A DNA stretch of 64,000 nucleotides from Siderastrea siderea (taxonomy: Eukaryota > Cnidaria > Anthozoa > Scleractinia > Rhizangiidae), in assembly GCA_964030785.1 (NCBI GenBank), contig OZ034971.1, forward strand, positions 35,281,804-35,345,803, read 5' to 3'. Under the pieces are notes generated by a model. That model searched no databases, was not told the DNA's origin, and was given only the letters and a program-made list of their open reading frames with translations. The translations under genes were made by a program, and so were the position numbers. This document shows positions 12,651 through 23,300 of this stretch, one piece after another (position 1 is the first letter of the stretch; the number at the start of each line of letters is the position of its first letter).

Positions 12651-14529
12651 ACCTTGAGCTTTCCTTCAAATATTAACCGTAGCCTAAAGAAAGACTCGCT
12701 TTTTAAAATTATTTTTAGTCAGTTACAACGCGTAATGTCCTCCTTGTTTTATTTTTTTTTAATTTTCTATGGATGAAGTGATGATATAATCTATTGCCAC
12801 AATAACGCTGGTATTTGTAAACACTTCTACTAAAAAAATAATCATAAAATTCTAGTTCTTTCCAACGCAGTAAAATGTTTTTCGCGATTATATAATTTTG
12901 AGCTTTCTTTTGTTTTTGAAAGTCTATTTTTCCAAGGACGTCCTTGCCCAAAAAAGAAATCATAACATTACGTAATATAGAGACTTTTTGTTGAAATCGT
13001 TTAAGTCGCTAAGTTAAGTCGTCTTTGTAAGAAACCTGAAGGTAAAGCGCAGTGGTGTTTTAAGGTTTCAGAAAAAGAAAGTTTTCTCCTTTTTTTAGTT
13101 TCAAATATGGTTCATTCTTGAAGCGTGTCAAATAAAATTGCCCTATTGTTACCTTTGCTGCCGCGAAGGTGAAACACCCACTGACAAACGCTTAGACAAT
13201 TTCTTTTGAGGTGCTTGAGAACGTGATATGAATAATTTCCTTGAAACCGCCCAAACAAGAATGAAAGGGTGCTTCTCGATGAGTACGATTATATCTTTTA
13301 CACAATATCCTAAAGGCAATGTTTCCGAGTCTTTTAAGAACACATGTTACAGCCAATCGCAGAATGCGTTCTTCCTGTGTTGTTTAGCATACGATTAGTA
13401 GGTGCTATTGTATACACTTTCAAAATGTCACCTGCTGAAGCAAATAAACATTAGATAAGAAAGCAGTCGCTAATCGCTGCGTGAGAAATTGCACTGCCGT
13501 CGTTCAGTGAGCAAAAGTTTTATTTGAAGACTAATTCACTCGGGTAAGTTTTGCCTCTGATTAATGCTTTCGCGCGTTTTTCAAATGTTCTAACTGCAAG
13601 CCAGCTACAGCATTTGAACAACGTTCTTTACACTGTATTAAAATACAAATAACCCCTTCCGTGAGTTCATCATCTGTTGAAAAACCAGTTGGTCTTAATT
13701 TTGCCTAATTTCGTCATATACGGTTTTCCCGTCTTGAAAGGTGGTTATTTGATACGTTACACAAATATCCTAACCGTGTGGTATTTTAATCTTAAAAGAC
13801 ACACAATTGATCTCAAGTAAAATGTTTGTTTATGATAAGACGTTTACATACAGTAACGTTTCGAAGTAGCATTCCGAAAGAAGCGATAAAATTTGATGTT
13901 TTTTTTTTAATATAATTTCTGAATGGTGCGACTTCAAAAGTAACTTGGCTTTGTGCAAAGAACAAGGTCAAATAAAAAAATAGCCACGTACAAAATATGT
14001 CGTTCAGGAGCCCGCGGGAGTTACCGTTTACAGCCGCCTTTTATAACGTTAATAATGTATGGACTAAAACTGCAAAAAATAAGGTATGATTTCTCCCAAA
14101 ACTCTATTAATTACCTTTCAGATTAAAATTGTACGTAAGTTTTCTCATTTATTCTTTCTTTTTTTACTCAAAAGAGGAACCGGTCTACTTAGCTTAACAT
14201 GTACGTTTTTACGAACCGAAGGCAGCGAACCTCCGAAAATAGCGATAGAAAAAGGCTGTAAAATCCAAAGCCGAACGAAACTAGGGTCGTAACTTTCACA
14301 ACTTAACTGTATAACTACAAAATGTTTTTGTTATCACGATAATTACTCTTCATTATAAATTAATCATGGAACACTCGACCTTGGTGGATTATTTCACGCA
14401 ACTAGTTTATGACCGCAAAAACTTCTTTCTAAGAAAGAGTCGACATCAAACAGTTATAAATGGGGAAAATTCAGTCTGATCAAAAGTACTCATTTTTACT
14501 GTTTTTTCCCTAATCAGGTTTATTTGGAC
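12651..14529 (+). repeat. Tandem block copy 3: 5' region of the intact GPCR gene
   Basis: Starts with the same CTTTCCTTCAAATATTAACCG landmark as the others. It carries the CCAAT (13353-13357), a 5'UTR exon ending at the donor (GT at 13544, after ATTTGAAGACTAATT) and an intron. The acceptor TTTTTTCCCTAATCAG ends at 14517, 12 bases before the receptor ATG. This is the functional-looking copy. Confidence 0.65.
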
Positions 14530-15693
14530 ATGGACGCAAATGAAACATCGAGGATACCTTTCAATTTATCTGGAAACAATTCTATGCATTTAAATGATCA
14601 CACAGTGACACCGAATCCTATTTACGTCTTCACGCCGGCTGGTGAGACTGGGAAGGTTATCCTCTGCATAATAGTGTCCACTATTGGAGTACTGGGATTC
14701 CTCGGCAACTGTTTCATATTTTACTTTCTTGGACACAAGCCAAGGAATAATCGAATCCAGTCAAACCGCTTCGTGGCGAATCTGAACTTATACATAAGAA
14801 GTTTATCTCTGTCCGACCTCCTTTCTTGTGCAGTGGCAATACCTCTTTTATGCATTCAAATATTGTTTGACGTTTTCCAAAGTGGCTGGTCGTGCAAAGC
14901 AGTGAGGTATGCGCAATTCATCTTTCCTGCTATTACGTTGAATAATCTCGTTGTGATAAGTCTTGAGAAATATTTGTCAACTCGTTATGTCCTACGCACG
15001 TTCAAAACCTCGAACATGCGTAAAATGATTATTTGTGCGTGGACGTTTGGCTTCATTTTCATGTTGTTTGCGTCAGCTCCGTACAATGGTATAAGAGTAG
15101 ACCTGAACAACACGCATTTCACCATCATCTGCAAATACGACGAGCAATTCTACCCGTTTAAAATAACACTCATCGTTTTACCAATACAGTACGTTCTTCC
15201 CTGTGTATTTGTAACCTTTGTCAACATATCTTTGATGACAACCGTGTGGGGCAGCGGAAGACGACAGATCGCCAATGCAGCGAATAATAATTTCCAGGCC
15301 CAATTACGGGCTAAAAAGATCAGAGGAACAACTCTTCTTATAGCTTTAACGTTCTCTTTTGTCATTCCTTTCTTGTTCTTTTTGGGTAATTTAGCGTACA
15401 CGCAGATATTTAAGCCGCGACGTGTTTTTTCACTTGCTTACATGATGCGCTATGGCTCTGGTTGTATCGTATGGTTAAGCCCCTTAACGAACTTCATAAT
15501 CTACTTTGCCCAGATGAAGGATTTCCGCGTGTTTATAAAGAAGCTATTGTACAAAAGGAACAGTGAAATCCACCAACCCCGGATCGTAGCTAGGAGACGT
15601 GCCAATTGTTTTGTCTTGGAAATAAAGAACCCGGCAGGAAAGCAGGACAGTGGTTTGGAACTTACACAATTTCAGTCAGCTAGCTCAACATGA
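14530..15693 (+). CDS. Rhodopsin-like (class A) G-protein-coupled receptor, divergent cnidarian type
   Basis: 387 residues in one coding exon; ligand unknown. The first ATG is at 14530, 12 bases after a splice acceptor (14517), so translation starts there and not at the upstream TTG. The N-terminus carries three N-linked sites (NET, NLS, NNS). Class A landmarks are present: GN in TM1 (GFLGN), LSLSDLL in TM2 (Asp 2.50), ECL1 Trp plus the Cys at the top of TM3 (SGWSCK), Trp in TM4, Cys in ECL2 (IICKYD) and Pro in TM5. Three switches are altered: DRY at the end of TM3 reads EKY, CWxP in TM6 is FVIP, and NPxxY in TM7 is SPLTNFIIY. The basic C-tail (KKLLYKRN, RRRAN) suits helix 8. Such divergence is common in large cnidarian GPCR expansions. 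A 5'UTR exon probably ends at 13543. Confidence 0.92.
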   Translation: MDANETSRIPFNLSGNNSMHLNDHTVTPNPIYVFTPAGETGKVILCIIVSTIGVLGFLGNCFIFYFLGHKPRNNRIQSNRFVANLNLYIRSLSLSDLLSCAVAIPLLCIQILFDVFQSGWSCKAVRYAQFIFPAITLNNLVVISLEKYLSTRYVLRTFKTSNMRKMIICAWTFGFIFMLFASAPYNGIRVDLNNTHFTIICKYDEQFYPFKITLIVLPIQYVLPCVFVTFVNISLMTTVWGSGRRQIANAANNNFQAQLRAKKIRGTTLLIALTFSFVIPFLFFLGNLAYTQIFKPRRVFSLAYMMRYGSGCIVWLSPLTNFIIYFAQMKDFRVFIKKLLYKRNSEIHQPRIVARRRANCFVLEIKNPAGKQDSGLELTQFQSASST

Positions 15694-15757
15694 AAAAGAG
15701 AGTGTAAGTAGTAAGGAGAGTATGGAAATCTCCTTTATTATGATTTTAAGAAAACTA

Positions 15758-15763
15758 AATAAA
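15758..15763 (+). terminator. Polyadenylation signal of the GPCR gene
   Basis: AATAAA lies 65 bases after the receptor stop codon. The cleavage site is not defined. Confidence 0.6.
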
Positions 15764-15916
15764 TAACATAGGCACGCATTGCGTGCTTGACCTATGTTGA
15801 AATGACGTTTTATCCTCGCTTATTTGCGATTTTTAAGACCTACTATGAGGACAAAACAACACACGCGATCATTCTTGCAAATACTTCCCCCTCCACTATA
15901 GCACATGAGTGCATAA

Positions 15917-16128
15917 GGCCCAGTTCAGACGCCGCACCTCTCATGTGCCGTACCAAGTAGTACGTAGTTTTTTGGCAGTTGTACGGTGTCCAAATGAGTT
16001 TTTTTCGACAGATTTCAATTAGGCAAGCCAAAATCTCAGGGTACGGCAAAGTTTGCCGCTTAAATACGACCTAGGAGCGAAAATGTATTTGGTACGGCAC
16101 ATGAGAGGTACGGCGTCTGAACTGGGCC
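15917..16128. mobile_element. 212-bp foldback MITE, TAA target duplication (PIF/Harbinger-like)
   Basis: TIRs begin GGCCCAGTTCAGACGCCG and extend about 40 bp with few mismatches (ACCTCTCATGTGCCGTACCAA on both arms). TAA flanks both ends (15914-15916, 16129-16131). A 3-bp TWA duplication with GG-starting TIRs is typical of PIF/Harbinger. It has no coding capacity and lies 220 bp downstream of the GPCR stop. Confidence 0.75.
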
Positions 16129-16601
16129 TAAAACAGCTTTTTCGTTTACTCAGCAATACCCTTGGAATGCAAAACAAAATCCCGCTAAAAACCCAGTTGG
16201 ACCAAAATTGGATATACAGCAACCATCGCGCTAGTAGGCTACAGGCTAAAAAGTCAAACTGACACTAGAACAAAACTATCAGAAGAGCATGTTTTTTAAC
16301 TAGTTTTAAATATCTTTTGGAAACAGTTTCTTTTCAGTTATGTTATGGTATGGTATGACTGCATAAAAATTTCAAATGAAATCTAAAACTGAAACTTCAG
16401 TTAAGGTCAACTAATGATTGTCTGCATATTACTGAAGAATATAAATCGAGGTCACAACAAGATGTGAGAGAAACAAGTGTAGTAGATAACAATTTTAGGA
16501 GGACAGTCATTGGCACTCCCGGTTGCACAAACTTGTTTATGAAAATTAAAGACCGAAAGAGGACAAGGCCAGAGTTGTGTTTCAAACAAATTTTCTTGCC
16601 A

Positions 16602-17015
16602 TATGTTCCCGTATATTATGAAACCAAGAAAGAAATCGTTTCTATGTCGGCTGGAAAATCTGTGGATATGACTGATATAAATCATGGACACAACATCGTA
16701 AACTAAAACTTAACTGTATACATTACAGGTTTAAAAACCTACAGACACGCTTGAATGACCAAGCTAATTTATGCAAATTGCTATCTTAAACACATCGCTA
16801 AAAAATTTCAAAAACCATATGTTCCCGTATACGATAAAACCAAGAAAGAAACCATTCTATGTCGGCTGGAAAATCTGTGGATAGATCATGGACACAACAT
16901 CGTAAACTAAAACTAAACCGCATTATGGGAAGAGAACACAGGTTTAAAAACCTACTGACACGCTTGAATAAACAATCTTATTTATGCAAATTGCAATCTT
17001 ACAAACACGTCGCTA
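16602..17015 (+). repeat. Direct tandem duplication, period about 215 bp
   Basis: The segments from CATATGTTCCCGTATA at about 16602 and 16818 match through TATGTCGGCTGGAAAATCTGTGGAT, CATGGACACAACATCGTAAAC and TTTATGCAAATTGC, with small indels. No function is visible. Confidence 0.85.
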
Positions 17016-17869
17016 TAACTTTCAAATTACCAAACAAAGTTGTTTCAAAAACCTTGCAAAGTTCAGTCAGAATTATCCATATCAAGCACAGATACAATCT
17101 TTTCAACCAACATCTTGCTCAAAGATACATAACCGAAACAGCTGTTTCATAACACAAATCATAAAAGAACAAATTAAATTACAGTTTCTCGTCAACAGCT
17201 CTATTTTTGGAACGAGGTTAATTGTTTTTGTCATGTACTCACGTTCCACCGTTGGCCACGACAAAGTTCAATTCTACCTGCCCTTACAATAGCTTTAGGA
17301 AATTACCATCAATTCCACCACACCAAGCCTTTACTGAAAATATAATACTCGAGAGGAAAAAGTAGAAAAGCACATTTGCGCTGATCCTTTCCGTCCCCAT
17401 ATGTACATTCAACATGGCCGGTAAGCTTAACTTTGTCTGACCTTCAGCTTCGGTAAGCGGATTCTAAACAGCTCTTTCATTGGTAAAATGTACTTTTAGC
17501 TTAGTACCCTCAATCTGATTGGTGCCACATAGTGCCACATAAATTCCCCGGGGGTTCACTTCCATGTGAAACGTGCATGGATGCTCGTCGTCTCGCGTTC
17601 ACCGTCTGTTTTAGAACAGCTTTAATTCAAATTTTCTGACAAGCATTCCCGCCCGTCTCACATGGGACTCCCCCCCAGGATAAAAAATCCATACATACAA
17701 ACAGACAAACAGACAAACAAACAAACATAGAAAGCGACAAACTGCAGTCTGGCTAAGACCCTATGTTTTCAACATAGGTCAAAAATCTGAATGTGCAACT
17801 AGAAACTAAAAGTGTAAAATGTCACTTGAAATCAGAGAAGAATCAAGTGTCAGAAACGCAATGGCGACG
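17016..17869. other. Non-coding, repeat-like sequence
   Basis: Contains a CAAACAGA-type tract (17698-17730) and the hairpin CCTATGTTTTCAACATAGG (about 17760). No supported gene. Confidence 0.45.
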
Positions 17870-18607
17870 GTGGAGGTAATAGCAGTAGCAACAGTGAAGG
17901 TGTTTGCAATGGCAATCTTGGATGAGGATGACGATGGTGGTCGTGATAACGATGATGAAGGCGATGCTGATTGCCATATCGATACCGATACCGATGGTAT
18001 TGGTGATGATAATGATGATGGCGATGTGAGCGAGGGCGATGTTGTTGCAGGTGATAATAAATGTAATGGTGACGGTGGTGATGATGGTGATGGTGACGGT
18101 GATGATGATGATGGTGATTACGATGTTGATGGCGACGGCGTTGGTGATGGCAATGGTGGTGATGATGGTGATGGTGACGGTGATGATGGTGTTGGTGATT
18201 AGGAAGTTGATGGTGATGGTGATGGTGATGGCGACGGTGATGGTGACGGGGTTGGTGATGGTCAGTGTTGTCGGTGATGGTGATGGTGATGGTGATCGCG
18301 ATGACGATGTTGATGGTGATGGTGATGGCGATGACGATGGTGATGATGATTATGTTGATAGTGATGGTGATGGTGATGGTCATGGTGATGGTGTAAGTAA
18401 TGGGGTTGGTGATGGTGAGTCAATGGTGATAGTGATGGTGATGGTGATGGTGATGGCGATGACAATGGTGATGACGATGGTGATGGTGATGGTGATGGTG
18501 ATGGTGATGGTGATGGTGATGGTGATGGCGATGGTGATGGTGATGGTGATGGGGTTGGTGATGGTGATGATGGTGAGTCCATGGTGATGATGATGGTGAT
18601 GGTTATT

Positions 18608-18638
<31 letters not shown>

Positions 18639-19900
18639 CAACAAGGTTCTTGTGGCGCATTTAAAACAAATCTTAGTGCGCTTACAACAATTATTGGTAA
18701 TGGTGAAGGCAATGGTGAGTCGGTGGTGAGGGTGATGGTGATGGCGATGGTGATGGTGATGGTGATGGTGATGGTGATGGTGATGGTGGTGGTGACGGTG
18801 ATGGTGATGGCGATAGTGATGGTGATGGCCATGGTGATAGTGATGGCGATGGTGATGGTGATGGCGATGGCGATAGTGATGGTGATGGTGATGGCGATGG
18901 TGATGGCGAAGGTGATGGTGATGATGATGACGATAGTGATGGTGATGGTGATGGTGATGGTGATGGTGATGGTGATGGTGATGGTGACGGTGATGGCGAA
19001 GGTGATGGTGATGCTGATGGTGATGGTCATGCCTAAGCTGATGGTGATGGTGATGGCGATGGTGATGGTGATGGTGATGGCATTAGTGATGGTGATGGCC
19101 ATGGTGATGGTGATGGTGATGGTGATGGCGAAGGTGATGGTGATGGCAATGGCGATGGTGATGGTGATGGCGATGGCGATGGCGATGGCGACGGTGATGG
19201 TAATGGCATTAGTGATGGTGATGGCGATGGTGATGGCGATAGTGATGGTGATGGTGATGGCGATAGTGATGGTGATGGTGATGGCAACGGCGATGATGGT
19301 GATGGGGATGGTGATGGTGATAAGGATAGCTATGGCTAGGGATGGTGATGACCAGATGATGGCGTAGATGAGGATGCCATCTACTATGGTGATGAATTTT
19401 CTGATAGCGATGTTATCAGGATAGAAATGGAGTAGACTCACCCGTATTTTCCGGCTTATAAAGGATGGCGAAGGTGATGGTGATGATGATGACGATAGTG
19501 ATGGTGATGGTGATGGTGATGGTGATGGTGATGGTGATAGTGATGGTGAGGGTGATGGCGATGGTGATGGCAAAGGTGATGGTGCTGGTGATGGTGATGG
19601 CGATGGTGATGGTGATGGCGATGGCGATAGCGATGGCGATGGTGATGGTAATGGCATTAGTGATAGTGATGGCGATGGTGATGGCGTTAGTGATGGTGAC
19701 GGTGATGGCGATGGTGATGGTGATGGTGATGGCGATAGTGATTTTGATGGTGATGGTGATGGCGATGGTGATGGTGATGGTGATGGTGATGGTGATGGTG
19801 ATGGTGATGGTGATGGTGATGGTGATGGTGATGGTGATGGTGATGGCGACGGCGATGATGGTGATGGTGATGGTAATGGTGATGGTGATAAGATAGCGAT
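17870..19900. repeat. 2-kb (GGTGAT)n satellite with higher-order structure
   Basis: Hexamer GGTGAT/GGCGAT arrays, interrupted by an (AAT)n block (18607-18635) and by unique spacers. All three frames on both strands stay open for long stretches (Asp-Gly, Met-Val, Ile-Thr or Ser-Pro repeats, up to about 425 residues). These are artefacts of a 6-bp period. Confidence 0.97.
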
Positions 19901-20031
19901 GGCTAGGGATGGTGATGGCCAGATGATGGCGTAGATGAGATGCCATCTATTACGATGGTGAATTTTCTGATAGCGATGTTATCGCGATGGAAATGGAGTA
20001 GACTCGCCCGTATTTTCCGGCTTATAAAGAA
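19334..20031 (+). repeat. Higher-order duplicate inside the satellite (spacer copied twice)
   Basis: A non-repetitive spacer of about 130 bp (GGCTAGGGATGGTGATG...TTTTCCGGCTTATAAA) occurs at 19334-19463 and again at 19893-20031 with about 10 differences. The array was therefore duplicated as a unit of about 560 bp, not only by hexamer slippage. Confidence 0.85.
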
Positions 20032-20288
20032 TATGGGATGAAACGTGCGTTCGGGTATAGCGCGCGATAATTTTCTCCACGCGCCCTATGCATATCAGTG
20101 AGGTTTACGATACAAGTTTTGTCCCGCAGACCCAGCCGCCATTTTTATTCCCGCTTGTGGACCACGCGCGCTCCTTCCATAATCAGAAGGAGCGACCTGC
20201 AGCAATTCTAGTGATAGAGATGCATATTACCCACTTGTCATCTCAAAAACAAAATATGGAAAAAATGTAGAACTAATGCATTACTTAC

Positions 20289-20387
20289 CCTGTACGCTTC
20301 TCCAATGACCCGCACAATGTTTGTTGAGTCCTTCTTTAGCTCTCCTGTCTCTGCGTAAGTTTCATTACCAAGAAATCTGGCTAGTTG
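20289..20387 (-). CDS. ITGB: Integrin beta-like exon: end of VWA domain (last exon found)
   Basis: Acceptor TATGTTTTTAG, donor GTAAGT, 99 bp. Encodes GELKKDSTNIVRVIGEAYR, the C-terminal VWA helix. The satellite begins about 260 bp further on, and no hybrid or EGF exon was recognised beyond it. Confidence 0.9.
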
Positions 20388-23300
20388 CTAAAAACATATA
20401 AATTTTAATCAGGCATATATCCCATTAACAGCTTGCCATGTTAGCAATGGCAGAGGCCACACAAATGGCAATCCAGGAGGAAGGGTTTCCCTAAACAAGA
20501 AATTGCGCTAATTCTTGGAAGGTCTTGTGTCGCTAGATTGGTGGAATGTATTAGGATGAACATCTGAATTTTAAAAATTGGCATTGCACGTGCGTATCTA
20601 GTGCCTGTACCCAATCATGCATTAGAAAAAAAAATCACTTGAACTCGGACGAAAAGAGGTAGGCTTCCCGTTTTTTTCACGAATCGGAGATAATTCAGCG
20701 TTCTTTATAATCTGACCTAAGTATTTGCTATTTACACAAAAAAATATAGAAACCAACAATAAAAGTGCATAAAAATACGTTATTATGACCTCATAACTTT
20801 GATAATATTGCGAATTTCGAGAAATCGACACGACACGTTTTGAATCTTGGTGATTACCCCGTTCTTGATTTGAGCGTTTTGACCTGCCAAATATGGTTGG
20901 GACTCAAAAATCTTGAAAACCGCTTCCATGGAACAAATTTGACCAAGCGGCGTCTGTGAAAGTTATGATTTACGGACATAGTGATAAAGACTTTTCCATA
21001 GTAACAATATGGTAGTTAATAATCCACCCCCCTCCCCCCCATCCTTAACGGCACAAGTCCTACATAAAGGAAAAAGATGAAGAAATGAAGGAAAACTGGA
21101 AGTTTGAACTTAGCATAGACGTCAACTATTCGCCCATTTGTGCTTTCGTTTTCGGAACTGTCCCCTTTCATACGCAATACGTTGCTTCGTGACACGTATG
21201 AGCACTCTTTCTTGCCTATATGCCTGTGCTCCGTGCGTTACTAATATGGGAACAAATCCTACGTAACATTATATCAATAGGGCTGCATGTGTCATATTCT
21301 AAATGTTCCTCTTCTGGGCTTTTTTCATTCCTGAACCCTGGGGGAGGTCCTCCCACTTTTAGTCCAAAGACTATTAAGGCTGTGGCAATGAAACGTCTAG
21401 GGTAGACACTACAGCGAAAACAGTAAAATTGCAAAGTGAGATTTGATGAACAACGACATATCATACTAAATTCGATTCCCAGATGACTTTCAGGAAAAGT
21501 CGCAAAGTTTGCTGGCTTTTGCTTGCATTGCATATTAGATAAGTTATACGCCTTCAAAGTCAGCGCTACGTTCAAAGCCGTTGTGCCCCCCTTCCCATCC
21601 CATCCAGGCTGAGTAGGCTTAAGGACATCTAACATCTTAACTACCCAAATGTTTGGCTCATTTGGCCAGAAGTCATAATAACATTAAATTTGGATACCTC
21701 GTATACTGATTTTTGTTCGGACGTGACGGCAAAGATTGGAACCACGTTAGATTCAAGCAAAACCTCACGAACTAGCCCAGGAGAAGGATAGTCCTACAAC
21801 AGAAAGAGTACGGCTGTGTCAATGAAGAATCACCAAATATATACCTAAAATACATAAAGCATGTATGTTATTTGCTTGTTCCTTGCTAGTACGGATTCAT
21901 GAATCCCACTTATGTATCGCGCAGTTCGATCCTAACTCAAGGGTTTTCCACTTTTGTGATTCGCTCCAATCTTTCATATGTCTAACTTGCTATTAATCGC
22001 ACTTGTAGCTCATTTTTACCTCGCATGTTATGTTTCTCACTTTGCAAGATGCCACTCATTACATGCTCAAAAACTCATACATTCCGCACCATTGGTGCCT
22101 CGATCGGTGTAGTTTTTTCCTTCCTCGTGCTTTGTCCGTAGGTCACCCAGCTCGTTTTCCACGGCGTCACTACCTCGCTTGCTGGCAAACCAGTATATTC
22201 TAATCTGTGCCCCACTTGTAACTCACTCTTTTGTAGTTCTCTTACCTAGTTCACTCCGCTCAGCTTACGATGATCAAATTGTGATGATAGCATCCTTACT
22301 ATCGCTTAGCGACCGCCGACCGTCCCATTTCCAGGTCAGTGCAAGCTAATGGCAATTATTGTAATTTAAAGATTGTTCCTCGGAGGCAGCGTTGCAAAAA
22401 CGTCCGAGATTTATTTTTTCAGCGTTGAAACTTAAACTTTCCTTTCACGTTACCAAAAGTGGCTACTCGCGAGCGGAAACGTTTCATTGTTGCAAGCTTC
22501 AAGGGACCGGTGAGTACAATGCTTTGTAAATACTTACCATGAGTGTGGATGCAGTGTATTCCTGACCTTCTAGGTGACACAGGCCATCATTAGGGATGAC
22601 AACACCACCAAGCTGTAAAAGAACAAGAACTATACAGTTGCATTTCTTGATTAACAGTGGAAGAGATTTGAAAACCAACTCCTAAGGGGCATCGTTACCT
22701 CTCCCGCACTGTAGGCTATCCTAGAATGTATTTATTTATTTATTCATTCATTTATTTATTTATTCATTTATTTATTTATTTATTTATTCCCTGAATGATA
22801 ACAACTTTCTGGTAATAATTTCCTGGACACAGGAAGCCTCAGTTCAACTAAGAAATCAATAAGCAATATCAGAGATCATTGCTCAGGCGAGGCCGCCAAT
22901 TTGATTTCCAGTACTCGCGGACAGGCTTGAGCTCAATCTTGTTTATACGGTCCTCGGCTTTGGCGATCCAAGGTTGCGGCATCTTGGCCCAACCCAAGGT
23001 CTGGAACCATAGCCGTCAATTTGACTAGGAGCGGCAAACCCCAAAATGCTATACCCTTTTTCATACCAGAACCGCTGTCCTTCGCAGAGGCCTCTATCGC
23101 CCTTGTCGTTTCGATACTCTATCGAGCGGACCGGAGACTGGCGAGAGGAAAATATAAAGCGCGTGGGAACGATGGGAAAGGAGAAGAAAACAGACCCTCT
23201 TCTTTCTTCCCGTCATCCCCAACGCGCCAACTGGGAGATTGTCATTTGTAAATTCTTAATGACCCCATTGATGGTGAAACAAATGAGAATCAATATGAGA

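Noticed and set aside
15150..15401. Minus-strand frame within the receptor
   Set aside because: Shadow of the GPCR coding sequence.
17241..17277. Possible extra integrin exon (VELNFVVANGG before GTGAGT)
   Set aside because: Phase and acceptor fit, but 35-37 bp is too short and the similarity too weak to claim.
17819..19946. Open frames of 127-425 residues in the GGTGAT array
   Set aside because: Hexamer repeats keep all frames open on both strands. The peptides are pure dipeptide repeats.
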